Positions 45,001-54,561 of a stretch of 56,945 nucleotides of DNA are shown here, in pieces. The translations under genes were made by a program, and so were the position numbers. Each line of letters opens with the position of its first letter. The stretch's first letter is position 1. The DNA is taken from the NCBI RefSeq assembly GCF_025766255.1, contig NW_026516861.1, forward strand, positions 1 to 56,945. The letters run 5' to 3'. The notes beneath the pieces are model-generated. The model saw nothing but the letters and a program-made list of their open reading frames with translations, searched no databases and was not told where the DNA came from. This stretch comes from Zychaea mexicana (lineage: Eukaryota; Mucoromycota; Mucoromycetes; Mucorales; Lichtheimiaceae).

Positions 45001-45657
45001 GGAGCAGTTAGAGACTGGGACTTATATGTCAAACCAGCACAATTAGCCCTTAACAACAAAGTTGCCAATAGACATGGTTCTACACCATTTGCTCTTATGT
45101 TCAATAGAACAATGAACGGTTTCAGGGACTATAGCAAAGAACAGATCCCGCGGCCACTCACAGAAGATGAGCTGCAAAACCGCATTGAACAAATGACAAA
45201 CATTGTCTTTCCTGCAATTTCGGAAAGAGCAAAGGCACTGGATGATATTAAAAAAGGCAAATACAATGCCAAGTTCAGAATCACCGATTATCCCATCAGA
45301 AGCACAGTCATGGTCATTGATGAATTACGCAGTAAGAAGATGGATCCAAGATATGAAGGACCATATACTGTAGTACGCAAAACCAAAGGTGGTTCTTATG
45401 TCCTTAGAGATGAACAGGGTCTATTAACTTCTCGTAACTACCCACCCTCACAAATGAAACTCCTATCACAGGATGAATTAATTGACACAGAAGAAGCATT
45501 TGAAGAAAACAGTAAGTATTACAGCGTACAGTCAATTGTAGACCACAAAGAGCTTGCACCAGGCAAATATCAATACCGGGTTAGATGGAAAGATTATACA
45601 CCTGATGACGATTTCTGGGAACCAGCAGAAGCATTAATAGTCCACAACCAATCATGA
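42091..45657 (+). CDS. Pol polyprotein (PR-RT-RH-IN-chromodomain), in frame with Gag across a UAG
   Basis: No stop occurs from 42091 to 45657. The first ATG is at 42253 (1,134 aa). Domains from that ATG: protease with LVDIGANKSF (about residue 79, where D-S/T-G is expected); reverse transcriptase with PKKDPVTG, CLDVKFAF and AFIDDVII (the F-x-D-D box); RNase H with VATDASN, RRELRAI and YTDHKAL; integrase with the HHCC module (HAFGHFG.. CPECQ) and WTIDLAS, LSSDNGTE, RLAERF. A C-terminal chromodomain (YSVQSIVDH, YRVRWKDY, DDFWEPAEAL) makes it a chromovirus. A TGA follows NHQS-like residues, but a different frame continues a plausible C-terminus. Confidence 0.92.
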   Translation, partial: CQREAVQQQVRNNRQSTGSDNLYRYCKKVLYVLGHRCQEYFDAKGKKKSGTSTTMVSNRSVHISSSPSSSSSTTPSKRDEETLNHISLDGMDITGNYINRTTQINNTLQATDDIDSLIVPITVQTKQVFGLVDIGANKSFITPTWLHNIESTSVLKINKSAVKNISITLAAKDVAAYLLGLLENVELQYNGKTFKHNFYIMELSGTTPVTIGLDLMFKLGIGITGLATSWEPLTPNNEKQIIDLPKPNNSPYSTEEQRKQFLQAIQPSLDRNAQIPKRALCTMPEAVVRLDVPEGIVCHRRQYPLPIAFKDLIDNQIKTWLDEGIIEPAPAGTAWNSPITLAPKKDPVTGAYDTNKRRICMDVRLINQHLLQCEQHPLLLLSDVIAAIQGNDNSGNSNRTIVTTCLDVKFAFTSLPLYEPHRERTAFTIEGHIQYQFRGACYGLRHLSSVFTRCLTVLLREMPFVRAFIDDVIIFSNSIEEHAIHVAAVIDKLTEVNFRINHDKAVYAQRCVYLLGHCVSTEGVSLDKRKVCNIQNIPTPTTGKAIAAFCGTINYMRSYLPKVSEVMAPLDRLRNAKSLKGLWTQKEQHSFDMLKKMLLEAPILRFPDLSHPFQVATDASNTGIAAALFQVIDGETRHIAFMARALSKSERSYSTPRRELRAIIFALDKFHKYLYGKPFKLYTDHKALTFLHTQKIANAMMISWFDTILQYDYEIIHLLGLDNILPDQLSRLFHIDEKELEGGSATQIHTNNNTVLNKTLTVNTQTSNNTDNIDDDIYFEPPEHERLELLKKAHAFGHFGAEAITKALHNDGLKWNNMYKEAAHIVKSCPECQRFNITKKGYNPLRPLHAFYPGDHWTIDLASGFGTSHRGNNYLLVMVDVCTRFCVLHALPDKISDTVVQAVIDTFCLVGFCRYLSSDNGTELKNQLMTRLREASGFDQRLSTPFHPRAQRLAERFVQTTVNIIRKYTKGAVRDWDLYVKPAQLALNNKVANRHGSTPFALMFNRTMNGFRDYSKEQIPRPLTEDELQNRIEQMTNIVFPAISERAKALDDIKKGKYNAKFRITDYPIRSTVMVIDELRSKKMDPRYEGPYTVVRKTKGGSYVLRDEQGLLTSRNYPPSQMKLLSQDELIDTEEAFEENSKYYSVQSIVDHKELAPGKYQYRVRWKDYTPDDDFWEPAEALIVHNQS

Positions 45658-45866
45658 GATATTGGGAACGTGTTGGTATCACACCACCGAAGCAAAGCAA
45701 AATACAAACTGCATTACCTGTGACGCACATTCCACAGCAATCACAACGTAAAGCAAAAGGAACTATTTCCAAACGTCAAGAGGGTTCTACACCTACACCA
45801 TCTACTAGACGCAGTAAGCGTTTACGCACACGTTGCTATACACATTCTTCACAGAATAATGTTTAA
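45654..45866 (+). pseudogene. Pol C-terminal tail in a shifted frame
   Basis: Immediately overlapping the pol stop, another frame reads MRYWERVGITPPKQS. It then has a basic tail (RRSKRLRTRC) and a stop at 45864-45866. A YW-x-R segment after the chromodomain is common in these proteins, so a 1-nt indel near 45650 probably moved it out of frame. It may instead be dispensable sequence. Confidence 0.5.
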
Positions 45867-45869
45867 CCT

Positions 45870-45881
45870 GGAAGGGGGTGA
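45870..45881 (+). promoter_or_regulatory. Polypurine tract for plus-strand priming
   Basis: GGAAGGGGGTGA ends directly at the 3' LTR start (45882), the expected position of the plus-strand primer in LTR retrotransposons. Confidence 0.75.
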
Positions 45882-46302
45882 TGTGGTGAACCACATTAAT
45901 ACACTGCTTAAGATATTAACAATAAGATATTCGGTTAAACATTATAGCACACACGTATGAACACTACGGCATTTCGGCTAAACACTATTGAATAAAATCT
46001 CTCACTCAGATGATCCACCTTACGTGAACAGGACAATGAACCTATCAACAGGTACCTCGGCCATTACATCAGCTAACGCCGGTTTCAAAGATGTGCCCGA
46101 TTAACATAGTGACTTCAATAGAAGTTCTGATACGTCCTTGATCCATCCTCTATCACATAGTTTATCCATTAGTCGGATGAATTGATATCGCCGTCTTAAT
46201 AGCTAGAATATAAAAGAGCTTTATCTTTTGTTGGAATAAAACATCATCTCAAAGATACTTAATCTTGTCCCTTATTATCTTTATTAAAGCTCTATCATCA
46301 CA
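45882..46302 (+). repeat. Chromovirus 3' LTR
   Basis: 421 bp with the same TG..CA ends as the 5' LTR. It is followed by CTACC, the right copy of the 5-bp duplication. Confidence 0.93.
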
Positions 46303-46307
46303 CTACC

Positions 46308-48007
46308 TACTAATTTTAACCCGGTCGATAATGTGCTGCACTATACATACATGCATCATTCCGAGAACACCGAAAAAGGGCGTGATTATGCGAGCATGTG
46401 GATCCGGGATTTCGCTTGGAGTGACATAGTATACATGGTCAAGGGCTGGCACTCTGCAATTGAATTCCTTTTGCAACTCATTTTGGAAAGAGCTTCGACG
46501 TTTATACAAGACCAGTTCTTCATCAAATGCCTACAAGTCATTTATTGTGAAAAGCACGGTGTATTTTATCCTGCCATTTCACACTACCTCAGGCCAGCAG
46601 TTTACATTGAGGACTTGGTCTCAAGCGCAGAAGACCCTGTCGAGTTTGGGAAGCTACTCTACAACATTCACATCGAGGACGAAAGGCTCACTCTACAAGG
46701 CTGTCCCGAACCAGGTTGTAGTTGCTCTGCAATGGAATATAATGTGCCAACAGAATTTCCAACATTCCTTATCTTTGCAGACGACGAAAGAGAACGACAT
46801 GGGCGGCCTACTATGTTTCCCTACCAGCTTATGCTCACAGACGACGAAGGTGGAATATCGGAAGAATATATATTGCATGCAAGGATTTATTCAACGTCAT
46901 CAGGAGGAGCACATTTCTATACCGTGGCTATAACTGAACACCGAAACAAACGATTCCTCGCACGCATGGACAACTTGGCTGGCAATCAAGTGCAGATAAT
47001 TGCATCCGATCCTGATTCTATTGAAAGCATATTAACAGAAAACAGAAAGCATACGATATCAATACTGTACAAGAAAGCCGACCAGCCAAAAGCACCGACG
47101 CCTTCATACATGCTTGATGAAGAGCATCATATGCAGGAGGTATTCGACCAAGTGGAACCAGGCAAGTATATAAGCTTTTTGCTGATATAAGCTCAACGAC
47201 GTGTAGCTGATTTTTCAAATGGTTTTTAGTGATCGCCTGCTAGAGGTGCTCAACTCCTTTGCCTACACCATTACAAGCATCCTTGTCGCCCAATTATTTC
47301 AGCGTCTTTTCGCATTCGAAAGTAAAGAAACCTCATTGACAGAATGATGTTGCTTGGTGTAGACCACATCTCGACATTATGGTCTATGAGCCAATGCGCC
47401 TAGCGAACAAATTCCCTTTGGTCGAATTTGAGGCCTTGCCAGAACGGATCGCAAAATGGATAGACGAGCTCAAGGATTTGATAATGGATAAGCCGTTTCA
47501 AAGCTATTTCAGGAAGAAGATCATAGAATACTACAAAAATGCACCGAGCATCAGAGCTGCGAAAAATCCAATGTTAAAGATGAGCATTTTCAAAGACCAT
47601 ATGGTAAGTTTTGCAAAATTGAAATGTATACATAGTAGAACCTATGATATAATAACAATTATCTTTATATCTTATAGCCTGGATACTATGGGTTTAAAGG
47701 CAAAAAAATAATCGTAAAAACACTCCAAGACATGCTGGTACACGAGATCGATGCTGCGAATAAGCACATCAAACCAATGGATACCTCGGAATATATAGCC
47801 TCTGTTCTTGTTCCAGAGGTCGGTATGCGCCTTATTAGGGAAGATCTTGAGACGGCCGGTGAGACAGAAGAAGATTGTGATTGCACAATTAGGCTAGCAG
47901 AAGAATACAGTCCCCTCAGCAACATGGCGCTTTTCCGCATGGAGCGTAGCGTCGACTATAGCTGTTTTAAATATCCAGATGACGATGACTCAGACAGTGA
48001 AGATTAG
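46308..48007 (+). pseudogene. MULE gene, 3' part: peptidase-like domain and RTC4-like domain
   Basis: Coding resumes in phase with 31591. Exon 46308-47161 has CPEPGCSCSAMEYN, PTFLIFADDE, SGGAHFYTVAI (His box) and RMDNLAGNQV. With the Cys box upstream of the insertion this gives the Cys/His/Asp-or-Asn order of papain-fold ubiquitin-specific-type peptidases. A GC..AG intron (47162-47229) leads to a segment like IAC.RCSTPLPTPL, interrupted by TAG, then TGA after KKPH, then WCRPHLDIM. An intron at 47604-47677 precedes PGYYGFKGKKI and EYIASVLVPEVGMRLIREDL, which strongly resemble the RTC4 (restriction of telomere capping 4) C-terminal domain. It ends with an acidic tail at 48007. The full gene would encode about 1,280 aa. 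Confidence 0.72.
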
Positions 48008-48246
48008 GGCGACCAAGAGCATCATATACTCTGATGAATAAAAAGCAGAACCATACATTATCTTCTCCAACATATCCCTATACACTTTCATTTAATCTTC
48101 ACTTTTTTTCTCTTTCTCTATATTCTTCTATTAAAAAAAGAAAAAGAACAATGTTCAATAAAAGAAAATGTCAAACCTGTGTGGTAAATGGCCACCACTG
48201 GATAATATATCTCACTTACTGAACGTCACTACAAGGCAACATGATT

Positions 48247-48458
48247 ATTTGGTCTACACAAAGAATTACACTTCCACTTTTTTTTGGTCTACGCAAGGAA
48301 TTACAGATTGTAAGGAAAATCTGAAATTGGTGTTGGGAGAAGTTTGGTCTCCCAAAGGAGTGAAGATAGTAGAGGAGACATGTGTAACGGATGTTTAAAC
48401 TCCTATATGTAAAAATTTGGTCTACGCAAGGAAAAATTTGGTCGCTCAAGCAGCTCTG
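48247..48458 (-). repeat. MULE right terminal inverted repeat
   Basis: The reverse complement of 28161-28372. It ends GCAGCTCTG and is followed by the duplication ATAAGTAA at 48459-48466. It begins about 240 bp after the stop of the MULE gene. Confidence 0.9.
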
Positions 48459-48466
48459 ATAAGTAA

Positions 48467-50839
48467 AAGTAGATAAAACTGATAGATCTGCTCAATTATC
48501 AGTTAAAATAGAAAGTATAAGTGTGGAAATTCAACAACTAGGAATAATTACTTGTGAAAATCATAGAAGATAAACTGATTCGTTAAGATAAAAAAGGTAA
48601 CGTTAAATGAAAGAGATACTAAAGAACTGAACTATTTACCTATTGATAAAGTACAGAATACAGTAGTGTCTAGAATCTTATGAGGAGAACCCAATCTGAT
48701 TGCATCTTACTAATTATTGTTGCAGCAATGTGTGTCAAACATATTATAGCAGTGCCTGTCCATGGAGCAGCATTTGCTCATGAAGCAGTTCACAGATCTT
48801 TTAAGTAAAGATCGGAATCTATTACAATGATTATAGTAAGCAGATTTGAGGTTACCCTAATAGATGACAATAGCAGAAAGTTCATTTGTATGGTATGATA
48901 AACAAATAATTGATTTATTTGGTAGTGGGGAACATCAGCATGATGGTGATAAGCTATAGTGTGACGTTTGATTGTGAGAGCAAATGTATGCATGTACTTT
49001 ATAAATCAAGCATACGAACCTATTTACATAAATCGTTGAGTCTATGTACCGTCAGCATAGACAGCTAGTACACCATGGGAAATGTCCGCAAAATTATATG
49101 GGGGATATATAGGGAAAATATAGGGAGAGTATGGATATGGGAAAATATGGGGTCAAACACGATATTCCAGATTTTCCCCATATCCGATTTCCATATTTTC
49201 TCCATATAGTCTCTATATTCTAGCAGATGAGGTTTTTTAACACCCAATCAGATCACATTCATTCTGTACTTAAAACAATATAATTGGGTTGTAGCCATCT
49301 TTTTCTAGTGTCTGACTGGAGGAAGACCCCACAATCTGTTAGAAAAGAAGCTTTTTCATTAGCCATTGTTTTGGAAGCATTGCCCTCTGATTTGTTGTTT
49401 CATTCAACATGTACTCTTTTTATTTGTCGTTATTTTAGATCATTATCCTCTTATTGGTTGTTTCATTGTGAATGCAATCATTTTATTTATCTTTCCATTA
49501 TTCGTTATTCAATCTGAAGGTGATCTTCATATTTGCTTATGGATTTATATATGGACGATTTTATTGGAATATTATGAGCCAAACTGGCAAAACGTTCACA
49601 GTTGCTCCACTATTTTCTACAGCTATACGTGCTCTATGTTCTTGTTATAAACCTTCGCCATCTTCGTAAGCAACAATAGTAGACCTACGCAGTAAAATAC
49701 ACAGTTTGAAAGCAGTAATAAAATTCCCCAGCAGTGCTCTAAATAGCCTCGTGGTCATATCATAAGTACAGCGTTTTGTGTTTGAAACTAAAAAATTTCT
49801 AGGGGGTGTAATATAGAGATGAACACCGGTGCGAAATACTGTATTTGATTGGTTGGAGAATAGAAATGATTCGTGATAAACAGACTCTCCCTGGTGAGAA
49901 ATTAAGGGCGTCTAATGGCTCACTTCTTTTTTTTTCCATAGGTGATGGACGCTGTCTAAGAACGCATCAGGCTTATTTTCATAGTATGAATCAATCTTAT
50001 ATTCATCACAACAAAATTTCATTAAACAGAGGTCTTACCTCACGGCCAACTTCCTTTTCCCCGTGGGCGACGGAGGGCATTCAACAGCGCACCGCGCTTG
50101 CTTCCCCGACACCAATCGAGCTTTTTCATCCATAAAAACAAGACATTCAATGAACAGCGTGACATGTTCCACTAGTACGCAGACCAATTTTTAGAGCTTC
50201 AAAATCTATTTTGTGACAAGGCTTTCTGAATCTACAGTGGATCAATTCCTTCCTTCATCTCATTCTTTTTTTTTTCGTCCAACAGGTAAACTCGCATTGC
50301 TGGCCATACCAGCTGTACTGCCATAGTTCAAGCGTGAAGACTGAAAATTCTAGCAAGTGCACAAGCGATGTATATGACCTGATGCATTTCATCATAGAAT
50401 TTATTCATTAGCTGGTGAGAGTGATTGCTCTGTAACAACTGCACACTGTACAAAATGTTCTAATAGGTGGACAGATCATTTTTCCCTGGTATGGCCTACT
50501 CGAACATTGTAGCAAGCTAAAATCACTTTTAGTACAAAGCTTCCCGAAGCAGGCATGCTGTATGTAGCACCTTTGAGCGGTGAATTTATTATGTGGAAGG
50601 AAGATAGGAAGTCTGAGAGTGAGGATCTCTGATTTATATGTAGAATCAACTTTGCTACAGCAGAAGAGTGATAATACGAACGTGACTTACTGTAACCAAC
50701 GTCCACGTCCAGCTACACTATCGTTTCTAACGACACAATTATACTGTTCCAAAACGTGTTTTATATAATCTAGAGGGTGAAATGTATTGGTATTACAGTA
50801 AAAGTAGTAAAAGGAAGAGAACTAAAATCAGGGCTATAC
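48467..50839. other. Spacer without recognised genes
   Basis: About 2.4 kb, AT-rich. A loosely self-complementary segment lies at about 49085-49225 (ATATGGGGAAAATATGG-like words on both strands), perhaps a decayed MITE. Frames at 49284-49669 and 49845-50135 have no domain or homology that I recognise. The 3' side must contain an end of the Tc1-type element at 50840-52252, but no terminal repeat was found. Confidence 0.35.
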
Positions 50840-52252
50840 CTATATAATAGGCTGCTTTGCTAGGCATGCAGGAAAGTAGAATTGCGAGTGATCGACCCAG
50901 TGTTGGCAATCGGTTTCGGTCACTGTAAATGCTGCTTTTTCGATTCGTCCAATAAGGTCATCTTCAGTTGTCAGCGGTTTTTTTGTAACATGGCCCTTGA
51001 TCTTTGACCAGCATTCTTCGATGGGATTTAAAAATGGTGAATATATAGGGACAAAAATTATGCAATGGCCACCTCTTTCGATTGCTTCTTCGATCTTGTC
51101 CCACTTATGGATCCTTGCATTGTCTATAACTAGGCACATGTTTCGAAAGCCTAACTCCTCCAGAATGTCCACCAAATCGTTAATGAAATCCAAAAAATGA
51201 TCGCGTGTTGTACCATGGGCCATTCTTTTCCATTTACGAGATGACTCTGGTGTCGTTTGCTTGTATTCTTCTGGTGGTGCATGCCTTGAAAGCAATATAA
51301 CGCCTTTGCTCGACATAGCGCCAATAATACTGACGTTGATGGATCGCAGTGCTGGGACAGTAACAGCTGCTGGAGTGCCTATCTTTGACCAAGCTGAAGG
51401 ACGTGCGTATGCCTTCGAGAACCCACACTCGTCAATGAAGACACAATTTGTACTATAAGCGATTCCCTGGGTTTTTAGGTCAGTAACAAAGGCAGCTCGC
51501 TCGTCAAGGCCCCTGGTGGAATTACGGTCGGCAGGTATACTTTTAGTGCGCTTCAAGGAGTATTTGAGTCTTTCTGTAATATGCCGATATACAGCACTTT
51601 CACTAATAGTAAGATCTTCAATATAATTTTAGCGATGTAGACTATGCAACAAGTTTACTTATACATTCTGTTGATATTTTGCTAACAAACCTTTAAAAGT
51701 ACTGTATAGTTTTTCATACACGTCCTTCACAGTTATAGTGGGACACTGGTCAATCTTGACTTTGATAAAAGCGGAATGTAGGCCGTTCAGCTTCTTGTTG
51801 TTTCCTCGTTCAACATCGGTTGCTGGTGGATATCCAGGGAGCACCTTTCTGTCGTTTGCTGCTTCCTTTATGATGTTGTATGCCGATGCTTGTACAATAC
51901 CAGCCTTTGCAGCCGCTGTACGAACCGGATCACCTCGGTCGATATGGAGATTGACGAGTTGACCAACTTGGCGTGCGGAATATTTATAACGCGTCCATGT
52001 ATAGTTGACCGGCTCTGAAGTCATGATGATATCGTCGTCGAGTGTTGGTGCTTCATCAATGTCCATGTTACCAGCTTCGCCTGCATCACCATCCTCAGGG
52101 ACAACAGTCATCCTGTACACGGTACGAACACATGAATCTGCCTCAGTTTCTGGGCCGTCGCGCACGTAGTAATCACCATCTGGTTGATAGTGATACATGG
52201 TGATAGTAGACTGTGAATCAGTAGTGACGGTGGCAGGTTGTTCTTGTTGCAT
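50840..52252 (-). CDS. Tc1/mariner transposase, DD34E, apparently intact (447 aa)
   Basis: Exons 52252-51691 and 51621-50840 splice in frame across a 69-nt GT..AG intron. The start is MQQEQPATVTTDS. An acidic N-terminus precedes a helix-turn-helix (SARQVGQLVNLHIDRGDPVRTAAAKAGI..). A further DNA-binding-like segment follows (IDQCPTITVKDVYEKL), then ISESAVYRHI after the splice. The catalytic motifs are CVFIDECGF, CLVIDNARIH and FVPIYSPFLNPIEECWSKIK, with 34 residues between the second Asp and Glu. There is no stop or frameshift. It is a different subfamily from the 529-aa protein: the intron sits at codon 188, not near codon 61. Terminal inverted repeats were not found. Confidence 0.85.
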
Positions 52253-53755
52253 GTTGTGATCCTTAATATTAACGATAACGAGTTGTTTAGAAAAATAGAT
52301 AGAAGTGAAGAGTTGTGTATGTTCAAATGAGAAACAGAGAGACTATATATATCAACTATAAAAAGTGCAAGGCACTTTGGCCAAAAACATAGCATTGGCC
52401 ATGTAAATAAGCCAGTAATGTGTATAAATGGTATGCACCTACCAGTCACTTGCAGCAAAATTGAACTTCTATGTAGTAGTTCATCTGCAGTAATAGAATC
52501 ACGTTCGTATCATTTCATGGTCACTATCTTAATTTGTTGCCACTAGTAACAATGAGAATAATTGGATAAATATATTTTGTTACAGTGCTATCAGAACACA
52601 TACACACTCAATCTAAAAATACAACAGCGTATTTGATAGAGGGAAAATCATAAATAGTATATGGGTATTGATCACAATTATATACATGGGTGGCACAAGC
52701 AGCGTTGTGCTGCAAGTGCTACATGCACACAGACATGGTCGTTAAATATGAGTCTAAAAATTTCTGGAAGACTTTTACAACTATGGATAATAGAGATATG
52801 TACATCATAATAAATAAGATTAAGATGGAAGCCATAAAATATAAACAGATCATCAATCAAAGGGGGTGCTCAGATGGTATGAAAAAGGGGGTGATAGATT
52901 TGCTACATACACTGTCTATGCCATACTGTTTTTGTTACCTTAAGATTTTCATGATTTGATACACGCGTGCTATTGCATCTCGAAAACCATTTACGTACGA
53001 TCGATATGCTCGTTGAGTAGATTCTATTTATTACTCTCTTGTCATCAGTATACCTTTCTTTTGGCAAATGTCAGTCACTAGTGGACTGTTCACTTCTCCT
53101 TTTTTGTATGTGTTCTTTCTGTGCCAGTTCGCTCTGTGCAACTGTAGGGTATTATGTAGTTTGCTTAGAATGCATTTGAACTATAATTTTATATGCCAGT
53201 ACGTCCAATATGGCGATTTATTTCGATATGTGTATCTATTTAAGAAGATTATTCTTCTCTCTCTGTTCTGTTCATTTTTTTTGTTTCCCTTTTAGGTTAA
53301 TTTCTCCGTGCAAAACGATAGTCCTGCTCCTGTAAAGGAGATTTGAATCGTTTGCATAATAGATTTTCTGCTAGTATACATATAATGGCGTGTTATAATC
53401 TTTGCATGGCGCACCATTTATGCATTATGTTTGTCGGATCAATGATCTCGTTTTATTAATTTATTCGCTCTGTACGAATGGTTCATACATCTGTTAGTTA
53501 AGTTCATTCTTTTCCTAAAATAGACTATCTGTACAGACTATCTGTTGCATTCGTTTTGATATATGTGCTCACTCGTTTAATATATTGGATCACGCATTCG
53601 TTCTGTTCATTTCGCTTTTTAATTATCTGCTAAACACTTTATTGCATTTGTTAGCTTCATTCTCTCCTTTTACTATTGCGTTTCATTAGCTATGTTTGCC
53701 CCCTATGTATGTTACATTTTGTAATGCTTGCTTGCCATGATCATTAAATTCGTTA
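52253..53755. other. Spacer without recognised genes
   Basis: About 1.5 kb, AT-rich. From about 53580 the sequence gradually resembles the downstream 31-bp repeat (TTCATT, TTGTTAG, CGCTT words), suggesting a degenerate flank of that array. No domain-bearing frame. Confidence 0.35.
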
Positions 53756-54561
53756 GATTCGCTCGCCACATTCATATCATTCGCTAGATTTGCTTGCCAC
53801 GTTCGTTTCATTTGTTAGATTTGCTTGCCACGTTCGTTTCATTTGATAGATTTGCTTGCCACGTTCGTTTCATTTGTTAGATTTGCTCGCCACGTTCGTT
53901 TCATTCGTTAGATTTGCTTGCCACGTTCGTTTCATTTGTTAGATTTGCTCTCCACGTTCGTTTCATTCGTTAGATTTGCTTGCCACGTTCGTTTCATTTG
54001 TTAGATTTGCTTGCCACGTTCGTTTCATTCGTTAGATTTGCTCGCCACGTTCGTTTCATTCGCTAGATTTGCTTGCCACGTTCGTTTCATTTGTTAGATT
54101 TGCTTGCCACGTTCGTTTCATTTGTTAGATTTGCTCTCCACGTTCGTTTCATTCGCTGGATTTGCTTGCCACGTTCGTTTCATTTGTTAGATTTGCTTGC
54201 CACGTTCGTTTCATTTGTTAGATTTGCTCTCCACGTTCGTTTCATTCGTTAGATTTGCTTGCCATGTTCGTTTCATTCGTTAGATTTGCTTGCCACGTTC
54301 GTTTCATTTGATAGATTTGCTTGCCACGTTCGTTTCATTTGTTAGATTTGCTCGCCACGTTCGTTTCATTCGTTAGATTTGCTTGCCACGTTCGTTTCAT
54401 TTGTTAGATTTGCTCTCCACGTTCGTTTCATTCGTTAGATTTGCTTGCCACGTTCGTTTCATTTGTTAGATTTGCTTGCCACGTTCGTTTCATTTGTTAG
54501 ATTTGCTTGCCACGTTCGTTTTATTTGTTTGATTTGCTTACTACGTTCGCTTTACTACTAT
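53756..54561. repeat. 31-bp minisatellite, about 26 units
   Basis: Consecutive units begin GATTTGCTTGCCACGTTCGT and repeat exactly every 31 bp. Unit variants fall into a few types: GCTTGCC, GCTCGCC or GCTCTCC in the first half, and CATTTGTTA, CATTCGTTA, CATTTGATA or CATTCGCTA in the second. Edge units (53756 and the last two) are more divergent. Repeats are contiguous with no spacers, which excludes CRISPR. A period of 31 is not a multiple of 3, so it is not a protein repeat. Confidence 0.95.

Larger units (their letters stand above)
31592..46302 (+). mobile_element. Ty3-type chromovirus LTR retrotransposon, 14.7 kb including nested element
   Basis: Two 421-bp LTRs (31592-32012, 45882-46302) begin TG and end CA and differ at only four positions that I see, all transitions. 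A 5-bp duplication CTACC flanks the element (31587-31591 and 46303-46307). Without the 8.9-kb nested element it would be about 5.8 kb, normal for a chromovirus. It encodes Gag, then protease, reverse transcriptase, RNase H, integrase and chromodomain. Near-identical LTRs point to recent insertion. Confidence 0.95.
28161..48458. mobile_element. Mutator-like element (MULE), 20.3 kb including nested insertions; about 5.6 kb on its own
   Basis: Long terminal inverted repeats of about 212 bp (28161-28372 and 48247-48458) are flanked by an exact 8-bp duplication ATAAGTAA (28153-28160 and 48459-48466). The size without the chromovirus and its 5-bp duplication is about 5,582 bp. The single plus-strand gene has MULE, SWIM, peptidase-like and RTC4-like parts. 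Long inverted repeats and 8-11-bp duplications are the Mutator hallmark. Its interior is interrupted by the chromovirus at 31592-46302. Confidence 0.92.

Noticed and set aside
49085..49225. Inverted, ATATGG-rich segment as a MITE
   Set aside because: Arms are only loosely complementary and no target duplication was found.
49845..50135. 96-codon plus-strand ORF
   Set aside because: No domain, no upstream exon, and it lies in a non-coding spacer; not supportable.
53756..54561. CRISPR-like array
   Set aside because: Units are contiguous with no unique spacers and the organism is eukaryotic; it is a minisatellite.
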